Shown piece by piece: positions 53,013 to 62,130 of a stretch of DNA of 64,000 nucleotides. Position numbers and translations under genes: made by a program. This DNA is from Nonomuraea spiralis (lineage in GTDB: Bacteria > Actinomycetota > Actinomycetes > Streptosporangiales > Streptosporangiaceae): contig NZ_BMRC01000029.1 in assembly GCF_014648435.1 (NCBI RefSeq), forward strand, positions 47,800 to 111,799, written 5' to 3'. The notes beneath the pieces were generated by a model. The model ran no database searches. It had not been told where the DNA came from and worked only from the letters and a program-made list of their open reading frames with translations. Each line of letters opens with the position of its first letter. Positions within the stretch are counted from its first letter, which is position 1.

Positions 53013-53816
53013 ATGGACCTGGATCACGCTCGCTCTGTGGCCGTGGAGGCCGCACAGGCCGCCGGGGCGCTGCTCGCGGCGGGCACCCGCGGGGCCGTCG
53101 GCATCCGGGCCAAGGGCGACGCCGGGGACGTGGTCACCGATCTCGACCTGGCCTCGGAGAAGCTGCTGGTCGAGCGCATCCTGACGGCCTTCCCCACGCA
53201 CGCGATCGTGGCCGAGGAGGCGGGCCTGATCGGCACGGCGGGCGGCGAGTGGACGTGGCTGGTCGACCCGCTCGACGGCACCAACAACGTGGCCATCGGG
53301 CTGCCCACGTACGTGGTGGGGGTGGCGCTGTGCCAGGGCGGGCGTCCGATGCTGGGCGTGGTGCACGATCCGGTGACGGCCCAGACGTGGTCGGCCATCC
53401 GGGGGCGGGGCGCGGTGGCGTCCACGGGGGCGCGGCTGGCGCCGCCGTACACGGCCAGTCCGCATGGCCCGCTGCTGGCCTGGACCCAGGGTTACGCCGT
53501 GACCAGGGACGACGCCACCGTACTGGCGTTGAAGGCGGCGCTGGAGCTCGGCGCGCGGCGGGTGCTGCAGCTGTGGGCGCCGTTGTTGTCGTGGGCGATG
53601 CTGGCCCGCGGCGACATCGACGGCATCGTCGGCTACCGGGCCGAGGCGGTCGACCTGCCCGCCGGGGCGCTGCTGGCCCAGGAGGCCGGGATCGAGATCA
53701 GGGCGCTCGACGGCGGGCCGTTCGAGGAGAGCATCGACGGCTCGGCCGAGGACCGCAGCTTCGTGGCCGCCCACCCGCGCGCGCTCCCCGGGCTGCTCTC
53801 GCTCCTGCCCGGCTGA
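53013..53816 (+). CDS. Inositol monophosphatase / CysQ-family phosphatase
   Basis: A Mg-dependent, Li-sensitive-type phosphatase of 267 residues. The metal site is complete: VVTDLDLASEK, IVAEEAG, and WLVDPLDGTNN (near residue 88), with a C-terminal EAVDLPAGALLAQEAG. The family removes phosphate from inositol phosphates, phosphohistidinol, or 3'-phosphoadenosine 5'-phosphate. In this operon the substrate is unknown. Confidence 0.9.
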   Translation: MDLDHARSVAVEAAQAAGALLAAGTRGAVGIRAKGDAGDVVTDLDLASEKLLVERILTAFPTHAIVAEEAGLIGTAGGEWTWLVDPLDGTNNVAIGLPTYVVGVALCQGGRPMLGVVHDPVTAQTWSAIRGRGAVASTGARLAPPYTASPHGPLLAWTQGYAVTRDDATVLALKAALELGARRVLQLWAPLLSWAMLARGDIDGIVGYRAEAVDLPAGALLAQEAGIEIRALDGGPFEESIDGSAEDRSFVAAHPRALPGLLSLLPG

Positions 53817-53826
53817 GCCGCGACCG

Positions 53827-54999
53827 TCAGCCGAACGTCACCAGGGCCCAGACCGTGGCCAGCAGGCCGGTGACGGCCAGGCCGGTGCCGGTGAGCAGAA
53901 AGCGGCGGAGCGGGACCCTGACGTCGTGGCGGCGGCACGACTCGAACCACAGGAGCGTGGCCAGCGAGGCCCAGGGCGTGATCACCGGGCCCACGTTCGT
54001 GCCGGCCAGCAGGGCCAGCAGGCGGTCCTGGTCGGCCGCCGGGATGACCCCCTCGATGGCCTGGTAGGCGGGCAGGTTGTTGATCGCGTTGGACAGGCCC
54101 GCGCCGACCGCGGCCGTGCGGTAGGGGTCGCCCTCCGTGCCGATCATCCACGTCATCAGCGCGTCGAGCCCGTGGGCGCTGAGCGTGGGGACGACCAGGA
54201 ACAGGCCGGTCACGAAGACGACGAGCTGCCAGGGGAGCAGGCTCCAGGTCAGCCGGGCCCGGTCGCGTACCAGGAAGGCCGCCACGACCAGCAGGGCCGC
54301 GGCGGTGGCGGCGATCGCCACGTGCGCCTTGAGCAGCAGCATGACGATGAACAACACGCAGCCCACCGAGGCGGCGCCGAACAGCACCCGGTCGGCCACC
54401 GGCTCCAGCACCGGCGGCGTGTAACGCAGGTCGCGGCGCTCGCCGCGGCGCCAGAAGAACACCCACAGGAACACCATCGTCACCGCGATCGAGGCGAGCT
54501 GCGGGGCCCACATGCGGGCGGCGAACTCCTGGGCGTCGAGGCCGAGCTTGTTCATGCTGAGCAGGTTGGTGAGGTTGGAGACCGGCAGCAGCAGGCTCGC
54601 GGTGTTGGCCAGCCAGATGGTGGTCATCGCCAGCGGCAGGGCGGCGATGCGGGCCCGGGGCGCCAGGGCCAGCATGACGGGGGTGAGCAGGACGGCGGTG
54701 GTGTCGAGGTTCAGAAATATCGTGACAAATGACGCGAAGGCCGTACAAAGAAAGAAGAGCGCGGTGTAGTTACCGCGCCCGAGCACCGCCATCCTGGCCG
54801 CGATGGCGTCGAAGACCTGCGCCTCCTTGGTCAGCTCGGCCAGCACGATGATGGCGACCAGGAAGATCAGCAGGGGGCCGATGTCACCGAGGCTCTCGAC
54901 GGCGTCGCGCCACGGCAGCAGACCGGTCGCCACGAAGACCAGACCGAGAGCAAGCAGCCCGATCCTGATCAGATCGAGCACGCCGAGACGCCGCCACAC
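53827..54999 (-). CDS. ArsB/NhaD-type permease (SLC13-like ion transporter)
   Basis: An integral membrane protein of about 390 residues with ten or more hydrophobic helices, of the arsenite/Na+-proton antiporter (ArsB/NhaD, CitM) superfamily: GPLLIFLVAIIVLAELTKEAQVF, SFVTIFLNLDTTAVLLTPVMLAL and AGLSNAINNLPAYQAIEG with the paired re-entrant-loop pattern, and GTNVGPVITPWASLATLLWF. Transported ion unknown. The start is uncertain: GTG 54999, with GTG 55017 as an alternative. Divergent from the giant TIR-NACHT gene. Confidence 0.86.
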   Translation of the reverse strand: MWRRLGVLDLIRIGLLALGLVFVATGLLPWRDAVESLGDIGPLLIFLVAIIVLAELTKEAQVFDAIAARMAVLGRGNYTALFFLCTAFASFVTIFLNLDTTAVLLTPVMLALAPRARIAALPLAMTTIWLANTASLLLPVSNLTNLLSMNKLGLDAQEFAARMWAPQLASIAVTMVFLWVFFWRRGERRDLRYTPPVLEPVADRVLFGAASVGCVLFIVMLLLKAHVAIAATAAALLVVAAFLVRDRARLTWSLLPWQLVVFVTGLFLVVPTLSAHGLDALMTWMIGTEGDPYRTAAVGAGLSNAINNLPAYQAIEGVIPAADQDRLLALLAGTNVGPVITPWASLATLLWFESCRRHDVRVPLRRFLLTGTGLAVTGLLATVWALVTFG

Positions 55000-55056
55000 T
55001 CGACGATGATCGCACACTGACTCCAAAAGGCCGATTCCACGGTGGATACTGAGCAG

Positions 55057-58000
55057 ATGGCACGTGACGGCAGGCCGACCGAGATCTTCGTCAGCTACTC
55101 CCCCGCCGACACCGCCTGGGCGACCTGGATCGCCTGGGAGCTGGAGGCCGCGGGTTTCCGCACCATGATCCAGGCGTGGGACTTCGTGCCGGGGACCAAC
55201 TTCATCGACTTCATGGACCGCGGGGTCAGCGAGGCGCAGCTCGTCGTGGCCGTGCTCTCGCGCAACTACCTGACCTCCCGCTACGGCCGCATGGAGTGGC
55301 AGGCGGCGATGCGCGCCGACCCCGACAACCCCTCCAACAAGCTCGTCACGATCCGGCTGGAGGACGTCCAGCTCGAAGGGCTGCTGTCCACGATCACCTG
55401 GGTCGACCTGCTCGGCGTCACCGACTCGGGGCAGGCCAGGGCGCTGCTGCTGGGCCGGGTCAAGGAGGCCATGGCCGGACGGGCCAAGCCGGAGGCCGCC
55501 CCCGCCTTCCCCACCGGGCGCACGGTCGCGCCCCCGGCCCCGACGCTGCCCCCGCCCGGCGACCTGGCCAGGGCCCGCCGCACCCCGGTCACGGCCCCCA
55601 AGTTCCCGCCCGCGGGCGGCGACGGCCGGGGCCGCGAGTCGGTCAACGTCCTGCACATCGGCGGGCCGCGGTTCGGCAGGGCGCTGCCCGACCCCGGCGA
55701 GCCGTTCACGCCTGAGGACATGCAGGCCCGCATCTGGGCCGACCTGACCGCCATGTACGACCGCGGCATGCCGCGCCCCGACCTCATGGTGGTGAGCGGC
55801 GACCTGACCGAGTCCGGCACCCTCGGGCAGTTCGGACAGGCCACGCAGTTCGTCACCGACCTGCGGCTGCTGATCGGGCTGGAGCCCCACCGGCTGGTGC
55901 TGCTGCCCGGCCCGCGCGACGTCACCAAGGCCGCGGCCAGCGCGTACTTCATGACCTGCGAGGCCGACGACGTGAGCCCGCAGCCCCCCTACTGGCCCAA
56001 GTGGCGGCATTTCGCCGGCCTGTTCCGCGAGGTCTACCAGGGCCTGGACGACCGGGTGTTCGACGGCGGCCAGCCGTGGACCCTGTTCGAGGTGCCCGAC
56101 CTGAAGGTGGTCGTGGCCGGGCTCAACTCCACGATGGCGATGAGCCACCTGGAGCGCGACGCCTACGCGCAGCTGGGCGAGGCGCAGGCCGCGTGGTTCG
56201 CCGAGCGGCTGCGCCCCTACGAGGAGAGCGCCTGGCTGCGGCTGGGCGCGATCGGCCATCCGCCGGCCGCGCTGCGCGACGCGCCCACGTTCGACCGGCT
56301 GCTCACCCACCGGCTCAACCTGCTCTTCCACGGGTCCGGCGCCGGTGACGCGACCGAGCCCAGGCCCGGCTTCGCCGCCGTCGTGGCCCCGCGTTCCGGC
56401 CGCCACCAGGTGGTCGAGATCACGCCCGACGGCATGCGCACCTGGACGCCCGACGCCGACAAGCCCGTACGCGCCCGGCACGGCTGGCGGGCGGTCCGGG
56501 CCACGTTCACCGGCGAGAGCCCCGACGCCCCGCCGCCCGCCCCCAAGCCGGAGGAACGCGAGCCGAGCCCCGTCGAGCTGCTGCTCGACCGCATCACCGA
56601 GGTGTGCGAGGCCCGGCACGAGCGGGCCAGGATCCGCCGGTTCCCCGACCACCTGGTGGTCACCCACCCCGAGGACGGGTTCGTCCGCCAGCTCATGATC
56701 GGCGCGCACGTCGGCGAGCTGGCCGAGGCCGCCGCGACGGATTTCGCCCGCCGCGCGCACGCCGCCGACCTGGCCGCCGAGCTGGTCTACCAGGGCCCGC
56801 CGGCCCCGCGCGCGCTCCGCGACGACCTCATGCGCAAGGGTGTGCGGATCCGCAGCTTCACCGAGTTCCAGGGCCTGCTCGACCTGTCGGGGTACGTCGC
56901 CGAGCAGACGACCAGGCTCACCGGCGACCGCCGTTACCCGCCCGGCCTGTACGTCCCCCAGCGCTACCGCGAGCTCGACCGGCCCGGCAACCAGATCAGG
57001 CAGGGCCTGACCGACGAGCTGATGCGGCTGCTGGCCACCGACCACGGCCGGTTCCTGCTGATGCTCGGCGACTTCGGCCACGGCAAGACGTTCGCGCTGC
57101 GCGAGCTGGCCAGGCGCATCCCGATCGAGCTGCCGCACCTGACGCCGATCTTCATCGAGCTGCGTGCCCTCGACAAGGCGCACTCGGTCGACGCCCTGGT
57201 CGCCGCGCACCTGGCCGGGCACGGCGAGGAGTTCATCGACCTGAAGGCGTTCCGCTACCTGCTCCGGCAGGGCCGGATCGTGTTGCTGTTCGACGGGTTC
57301 GACGAGCTGGTCACCCGGCTGACCTACGACCGGGCGGCCGATCACCTGGCCACCCTGCTCGCCGCCGCCGAGGACAAGGCCAAGATCGTGGTGGCCAGCC
57401 GTACGCAGCACTTCAAGTCGCACAGCCAGGTGCTCACCTCGCTCGGCGAGATGGTGGGCGTGCTGCCGCAGCGCCGGGTGCTCAGCGTCGAGGACTTCAC
57501 GCACGACCAGATCCGCTCCTACCTGGCCAACAGGTTCGACGACGGCGTCGAGGCCGGCGCGCGCATGTCGCTCATGGCCGAGATCAAGGACCTGCTCGCG
57601 CTGGCCCAGAACCCGCGCATGCTCAGCTTCATCGCCGACCTCGACGCCGACCGCCTGCGTACGGTCGCCGGCGCCCAGCACACCCTCAGCCCCGCCCTGC
57701 TGTACGAGGAGATCCTCAGCAGCTGGCTGTCCTTCGAGGAACGGCGGGCCCGGGTCCCCGGCTCCCCGGGGGCGCTGACCATCGGCGAGCTGTGGCGGGT
57801 GGTGACCGCGCTGGCGCTGCGCCTGTGGGACAGCGGCGAGACCCTGCTCGGCGTGGACGAGCTGACCGAGATCGGCGAGACCCTGACCGACCTGGCCTCG
57901 GGCCAGCTCTCCCCCGCCCACGCCGCGCACGCGATGGGCTCGGGCAGCCTGCTGGTACGCACCGAGGAGGGCATGTTCGGGTTCATCCACGCCTCGGTGA

Positions 58001-60645
58001 TGGAATGGCTCATCGCCCGGCACATCGCCGCCACCCTGGACAACCCGCTCCCGCTGGCCCGGCGGCCGCTGTCGGCGCTGACGGTGGAGTTCCTGTGCGA
58101 CCTGGCCGACGTACGGGCCCTGCGTGCCTGGGTGGCCGACCCGCCCGCCGACGACGTGTCCAGGGCGAACGCGGTCAAGATCTCGGCCAGGCTGCGTACC
58201 CCTGCCAAGGCCGACCTGCGCGGCGCGAACCTCAAGGGCGAGGACCTGTCGGCGCGCGACCTCCAGGAGGTCGACCTGACCGGCGCCGACCTGTCGGAGG
58301 CCACCCTCGTCGCCACCGACCTGTCCAGGGCGGTCCTGCGCGACGCCAGCCTCGCGGGCGCCAGGCTCGACGGCGCCCGCCTGACCGGCGCCGACCTGAC
58401 CGGCGCAGACCTGTCGGGAGCGCGCCTGGCCCAGGTCGACCTGAGCGACGTCGCGGTCGAGGGCGCCCGCTGGCACCGGGCCTCCCTGATCAACGTGACC
58501 GGCACGCTGCCCCACCTGCCCGGCGCGGCGGTGGTGCCGGGCCAGCCGGTGGAGGTGGAGTTCGCGCCCGCCGGGATCGGCGTCCCGTACGGCTACCACT
58601 TCCAGACCTCCCGCCTGCCCGAGCCCATCGCCTACAGCCCCGACGGCTCGACCGTGGCGATCGGCAACGAGGACGGCGGTGTGCTGCTGTGCGCCGGCGG
58701 CTCGCCCGTACGCACCCTCCAGGGCCACCACGGCCGCGTCTACGCCGTCACCTTCGCCGGCGACCTGCTGGCCACCGGCGCCAGCGACGGAACGGTCCTG
58801 CTCTGGGACACGCTCACCGGCCGCCGCCTGCGTACCCTGACCGGCCACCCCGACGGCGTGTGGCCGGTGCGCCTGAGCGCCTCCGGCGACCTGGTGGCCG
58901 CGGGCGGCGGCGACGGCGTCGTACGGGTGTGGGAGACCGCGAGCGGGCGGCTCGTGCACGAGCTGCCGGGCCACCGCGCGCCGGTCTACACCGCCTCCTT
59001 CGGCCGCTCGCAGCTCGTGACCGGCGACTCCGCGGGCGTCGTACGGGTGTGGGACCTGTCCACCGGCGAGCCGGCGGGCACGCTCGACGGCCACCGCGGC
59101 AGCGTCTACCGGGCCGTGCACAGCCCTGACGGCACCCTGCTGGCCACCGGCGACGAGGCGGGCACGATCCGGCTCTGGGACACCGCGACCTGGTCGCCCC
59201 TGCACGTGCTGACCGGCCACGCCGGCAGCGTCTACTGCCTCACCTTCTCCCCCGACGGCTCGATGCTGGCCAGCGGCGACACGGCCGGCAGCGTACGGCT
59301 GTGGGAGGCGATCGGCGAGCCGCTCGGCGTCCACACCGCCCACACCGCGGCCGTCTACCAGGTGGCCTTCAGCCCCGACGGCCGTACGGTGGCCAGCGGC
59401 GACTCCGGTGGCACGGTCCGGCTGCAGCCGGTGGGTGGCGGGAAGCGCATCGAGCTGGCGGGGCACCGCAGCTCGGTCTGGCCGTTCGCGTTCCGTCCCG
59501 ACGGCCAGCAACTCGCCACCAGCAGCAACGACGGCACCGTCCGCCTGTGGGACCCCTCCACCGGGCAGTGCCAGCGGGTGCTGCGCGGCCACGGCAGGCG
59601 GATCTCGTCCGTACGCTTCAGCGCCGACGGCTCGATGCTGGCCACCAGCGGCAACGACGGCGTCGTCCGCGTGTGGGAGCCGCGCACCGGGCGGCGGCTG
59701 CGGGAGTTCACCGGCACCGCCGACCGGCTGATCTCCGCCCTGTTCTCCCCGGCAGGCCCGGTGCTGGCCACCTCCAGCAACGACGGCGGCGTGCACTTCT
59801 GGAACGCCACGACCGGCGACTACGAGCGCGAGCTCAACGCCGAGACCGACCACGTCTGGGCCGAGGCGTTCAGCCCCGACGGCGACATGCTGGCCACGGC
59901 CAACGACGACGACAGCGTCAAGATCTGGTACCGCCCGACCGGCCGCATGGCCGTCGACCTGGTCGACCACCGGGGCCGGGTGCGCTCGATCGCCTTCAGC
60001 CCCGACGGCGACTACGTGGCCACCGGCTGCGACGACAAACTCGTCCGCCTGTGGCACGTCGCCTCCGGCGGCCGGGTGGCGACGCTGGAGGGCCACACCG
60101 ACCGGGTGTACTCGGTGGCCTTCTCCCCCGACGGCCGCTACCTGGCCAGCGCCGGCAACGACGGCCGCGCGATGATCTGGGAGCTGCGCCCGGGCCAGCC
60201 CTGGCAGCCGCGCCTGGCGCACACGCTCGACCGGCACGACGGCCGGCTGTGGAGCCTGGCCTTCGACGCCACGGGCCGCCACCTGGCCACCGGGGGCGAC
60301 GACCTGATCGTACGGGTGTGGGAGACCGAGACCGGGCGGCTGCTGCACACCCTTCCCGGCCACGCGCGCCGGGTGTGGTCGGTGGCCTACAGCCCCACGT
60401 CCGACCTGCTGGCCAGCGCGGGCGACGACGGCGTGGTGATTCTCTGGGAGGACGGCGAGCGACGGGCGACGCTGCTCGGGCTGCCCGAGGGGTGGGCCGC
60501 CCTGACGCCCGACGGCCGCTACAAGGTGCACGGCGAGCCGGGCGGGCAGTTCTGGCACGTCATCGGGATGTCACGGTTCGAGCTGGGCGAGCTCGACCCG
60601 TATCTGCCGGGGGTGCGTCAGGTGCCGCTCGACTCGCCGTTCTGA
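55057..60645 (+). CDS. TIR - degenerate calcineurin-like phosphoesterase - NACHT - pentapeptide - WD40 giant sensor
   Basis: A 1,862-residue STAND-type protein. TIR domain at residues 8-140 (EIFVSYSPADTAWATW; putative catalytic E80 in GRMEWQAA), typically an NAD-cleaving effector. A calcineurin-like phosphoesterase fold at about 196-470 has lost most metal ligands. A linker domain (510-660) leads to a NACHT ATPase with P-loop LGDFGHGKT (K677) and Walker B IVLLFDGFDEL (741-751). Pentapeptide repeats (about 1050-1145) precede about 14 WD40 repeats (1220-1800), enough for two seven-bladed propellers. A conserved tail (LPEGWAALTPDGRYKVHG, then FELGELDPYLPGVR) ends it. Most likely an abortive-infection immune sensor (inference). 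ATG 55057 is preferred to GTG 55042. No second component is adjacent on its strand. Confidence 0.9.
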   Translation: MARDGRPTEIFVSYSPADTAWATWIAWELEAAGFRTMIQAWDFVPGTNFIDFMDRGVSEAQLVVAVLSRNYLTSRYGRMEWQAAMRADPDNPSNKLVTIRLEDVQLEGLLSTITWVDLLGVTDSGQARALLLGRVKEAMAGRAKPEAAPAFPTGRTVAPPAPTLPPPGDLARARRTPVTAPKFPPAGGDGRGRESVNVLHIGGPRFGRALPDPGEPFTPEDMQARIWADLTAMYDRGMPRPDLMVVSGDLTESGTLGQFGQATQFVTDLRLLIGLEPHRLVLLPGPRDVTKAAASAYFMTCEADDVSPQPPYWPKWRHFAGLFREVYQGLDDRVFDGGQPWTLFEVPDLKVVVAGLNSTMAMSHLERDAYAQLGEAQAAWFAERLRPYEESAWLRLGAIGHPPAALRDAPTFDRLLTHRLNLLFHGSGAGDATEPRPGFAAVVAPRSGRHQVVEITPDGMRTWTPDADKPVRARHGWRAVRATFTGESPDAPPPAPKPEEREPSPVELLLDRITEVCEARHERARIRRFPDHLVVTHPEDGFVRQLMIGAHVGELAEAAATDFARRAHAADLAAELVYQGPPAPRALRDDLMRKGVRIRSFTEFQGLLDLSGYVAEQTTRLTGDRRYPPGLYVPQRYRELDRPGNQIRQGLTDELMRLLATDHGRFLLMLGDFGHGKTFALRELARRIPIELPHLTPIFIELRALDKAHSVDALVAAHLAGHGEEFIDLKAFRYLLRQGRIVLLFDGFDELVTRLTYDRAADHLATLLAAAEDKAKIVVASRTQHFKSHSQVLTSLGEMVGVLPQRRVLSVEDFTHDQIRSYLANRFDDGVEAGARMSLMAEIKDLLALAQNPRMLSFIADLDADRLRTVAGAQHTLSPALLYEEILSSWLSFEERRARVPGSPGALTIGELWRVVTALALRLWDSGETLLGVDELTEIGETLTDLASGQLSPAHAAHAMGSGSLLVRTEEGMFGFIHASVMEWLIARHIAATLDNPLPLARRPLSALTVEFLCDLADVRALRAWVADPPADDVSRANAVKISARLRTPAKADLRGANLKGEDLSARDLQEVDLTGADLSEATLVATDLSRAVLRDASLAGARLDGARLTGADLTGADLSGARLAQVDLSDVAVEGARWHRASLINVTGTLPHLPGAAVVPGQPVEVEFAPAGIGVPYGYHFQTSRLPEPIAYSPDGSTVAIGNEDGGVLLCAGGSPVRTLQGHHGRVYAVTFAGDLLATGASDGTVLLWDTLTGRRLRTLTGHPDGVWPVRLSASGDLVAAGGGDGVVRVWETASGRLVHELPGHRAPVYTASFGRSQLVTGDSAGVVRVWDLSTGEPAGTLDGHRGSVYRAVHSPDGTLLATGDEAGTIRLWDTATWSPLHVLTGHAGSVYCLTFSPDGSMLASGDTAGSVRLWEAIGEPLGVHTAHTAAVYQVAFSPDGRTVASGDSGGTVRLQPVGGGKRIELAGHRSSVWPFAFRPDGQQLATSSNDGTVRLWDPSTGQCQRVLRGHGRRISSVRFSADGSMLATSGNDGVVRVWEPRTGRRLREFTGTADRLISALFSPAGPVLATSSNDGGVHFWNATTGDYERELNAETDHVWAEAFSPDGDMLATANDDDSVKIWYRPTGRMAVDLVDHRGRVRSIAFSPDGDYVATGCDDKLVRLWHVASGGRVATLEGHTDRVYSVAFSPDGRYLASAGNDGRAMIWELRPGQPWQPRLAHTLDRHDGRLWSLAFDATGRHLATGGDDLIVRVWETETGRLLHTLPGHARRVWSVAYSPTSDLLASAGDDGVVILWEDGERRATLLGLPEGWAALTPDGRYKVHGEPGGQFWHVIGMSRFELGELDPYLPGVRQVPLDSPF

Positions 60646-61220
60646 GTGCTGACCTCGCCCGACATCGGGCGGCCGAGCAGGCCGCTCGCCACGGTCTCGA
60701 CGTACGGGGCCAGGTCGGCGGCCTCGGCGGCGGCCAGCGCCGGGGTGCCGACGACCGAGCGCAGGATGCCGATGCCGACCAGCCAGGCGCTGAGCAGCTC
60801 GGCCCGCAGCCCGGCGTCGGCGCCCTCGGCCAGGTCCTCCAGGGCGCGGACGTAGGTGGCGCACACCTCTTCGCGGATGCGCTGCCTGGTGTCGTCGTGG
60901 GCCGACGAGCGCAGCATGGCGAGCAGGGGGTGCTCGCCGCCGTAGGTGCTCCAGTCGTGGAAGACGACCTCGCGCGCCATGCGGGCGACCAGTTCCTCCG
61001 GCGGGCCCGCCAGCAGGTCGGGGCCGCCGGGCGCGGTCGCCGTGGCCTCGTCGAACAGCTGCTTCTTGGAGCCGAAGTAGCGGAAGATCAAGGTGGCGTC
61101 CACGCCCGCGTCGCGGGCGACGTCGCGCACGCTGGTCGCGTCGTAGCCCTCGCGGGCGAAGCGCAGCCTGGCCGTCTCCAGCAGGCGGGCGCGGGTGGCC
61201 TCCCGGTCCCTCTTCGGCAC
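60618..61220 (-). CDS. TetR-family regulator of the divergent SDR gene
   Basis: A 200-residue TetR protein: helix-turn-helix at residues 9-55 (LLETARLRFAREGYDATSVRDVARDAGVDATLIFRYFGSKKQLF). The GTG at 61220 is chosen because GGGGAGG precedes it by four bases; the ATG 30 bases upstream would put the start inside an operator. Its 3' end overlaps the giant gene's 3' end by 28 bases, convergently. Confidence 0.9.
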   Translation of the reverse strand: MPKRDREATRARLLETARLRFAREGYDATSVRDVARDAGVDATLIFRYFGSKKQLFDEATATAPGGPDLLAGPPEELVARMAREVVFHDWSTYGGEHPLLAMLRSSAHDDTRQRIREEVCATYVRALEDLAEGADAGLRAELLSAWLVGIGILRSVVGTPALAAAEAADLAPYVETVASGLLGRPMSGEVSTQNGESSGT

Positions 61221-61232
61221 GGTTCCTCCCCA

Positions 61233-61297
61233 GTCATCGATCGTTGACATCGTAGTGGACGGGTGTGCTAGCGCCGCTCAAGTCAGCGTTCGATGAC
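61233..61297. promoter_or_regulatory. Twin 16-bp TetR operators GTCATCGAWCGYTGAC
   Basis: GTCATCGATCGTTGAC (61233-61248) and, on the other strand, GTCATCGAACGCTGAC (61282-61297) agree at 14 of 16 positions, both being GTCA-N8-TGAC dyads with centres 49 bp apart, in the 91-bp divergent gap between the TetR and SDR genes. Confidence 0.75.
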
Positions 61298-61311
61298 TTA
61301 AGGGGCGAAAT

Positions 61312-62130
61312 ATGCGGACTTATGTCGTGGCGGGTGGCACTTCCGGCATGGGGCGAGGGCTTGCCCTGCACCACCTGCGGGTCGGCGACCGGGTGACGGT
61401 CGTGGGCAGCGATCCCGGGCGCGGGCAGCGGTTCCTCGACGACGCGGCCCGGCTCGGCGCCGCCTCGCGGGCGGCGTTCGTCCAGGCCGACCTGACCTCG
61501 GTCGCGGCGAACCGGCGGGTGATCGACGAGATCGGCGCCCGGTACGACGCCCTCGACGGCCTGGTGCTCACCGCGCTGCGCCACTTCCCCCGGCGCACCG
61601 AGACCCCCGACGGCTTCGAGGCCACCTTCGCCCTCTACTACGTCAGCCGCTTCCTGCTCAGCCACGGCCTGACGGACCTGCTGGAGCGCGGCGGCTCACC
61701 GATGATCGTGAGCATCTGCGGCGTCGGGATCACCAAGGGCCGCCTCCACTGGGACGACCTCACCCTCAAGGACGGCTACAGCGGCCTCAAGGCCATGCTC
61801 CAGGCCGGCCGCGCCACCGACCTGCTCGGCGTCGCGTACGCCGCCGCCCACCCCGGCGGACGCACCCGCTTCCTGCTCCACCACCCCGGCTTCACCGACA
61901 GCGGCACCGGCTCACTCACCCAGCCCACCAGGACGATCGTCAGACTGCTGGCCAGGCTCCTCGCCCAGCCCGTGGAACGCAGTATCCAACCGATCATCGA
62001 GCTCATGGCCGACCCGCCGCCGGGCCGCCTGCTCGCCTACGACCGCCGCACCCCCGTGGACCCGTCGCTGCCGACCCTCGACCCCGAAGCCGCCCGCCGC
62101 CTGTACGAGCTGACCCGCCACCTGCTCTGA
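61312..62130 (+). CDS. SDR-family dehydrogenase
   Basis: A 272-residue SDR-like protein: cofactor motif VAGGTSGMGRGLALHHLR (6-23) and VTVVGSDPGRG suggesting NADP preference. The NNAG motif is replaced (DGLVLTALRHFPRRT) and the catalytic YxxxK is not clear (region GYSGLKAMLQAGR carries Y and K), so it belongs to an atypical group. It is under the divergent TetR gene's twin operators. Stop codon abuts the coaE stop. Confidence 0.8.
   Translation: MRTYVVAGGTSGMGRGLALHHLRVGDRVTVVGSDPGRGQRFLDDAARLGAASRAAFVQADLTSVAANRRVIDEIGARYDALDGLVLTALRHFPRRTETPDGFEATFALYYVSRFLLSHGLTDLLERGGSPMIVSICGVGITKGRLHWDDLTLKDGYSGLKAMLQAGRATDLLGVAYAAAHPGGRTRFLLHHPGFTDSGTGSLTQPTRTIVRLLARLLAQPVERSIQPIIELMADPPPGRLLAYDRRTPVDPSLPTLDPEAARRLYELTRHLL

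Noticed and set aside
53827..60558. A 2,243-codon minus-strand open frame covering the permease and the whole antisense of the giant gene
   Set aside because: Only the first-described permease part (53827-54999) is protein-like. The rest is rich in Arg, Gly, His and Val, a mirror of GC-rich codon usage in the opposite strand, and has no domain.
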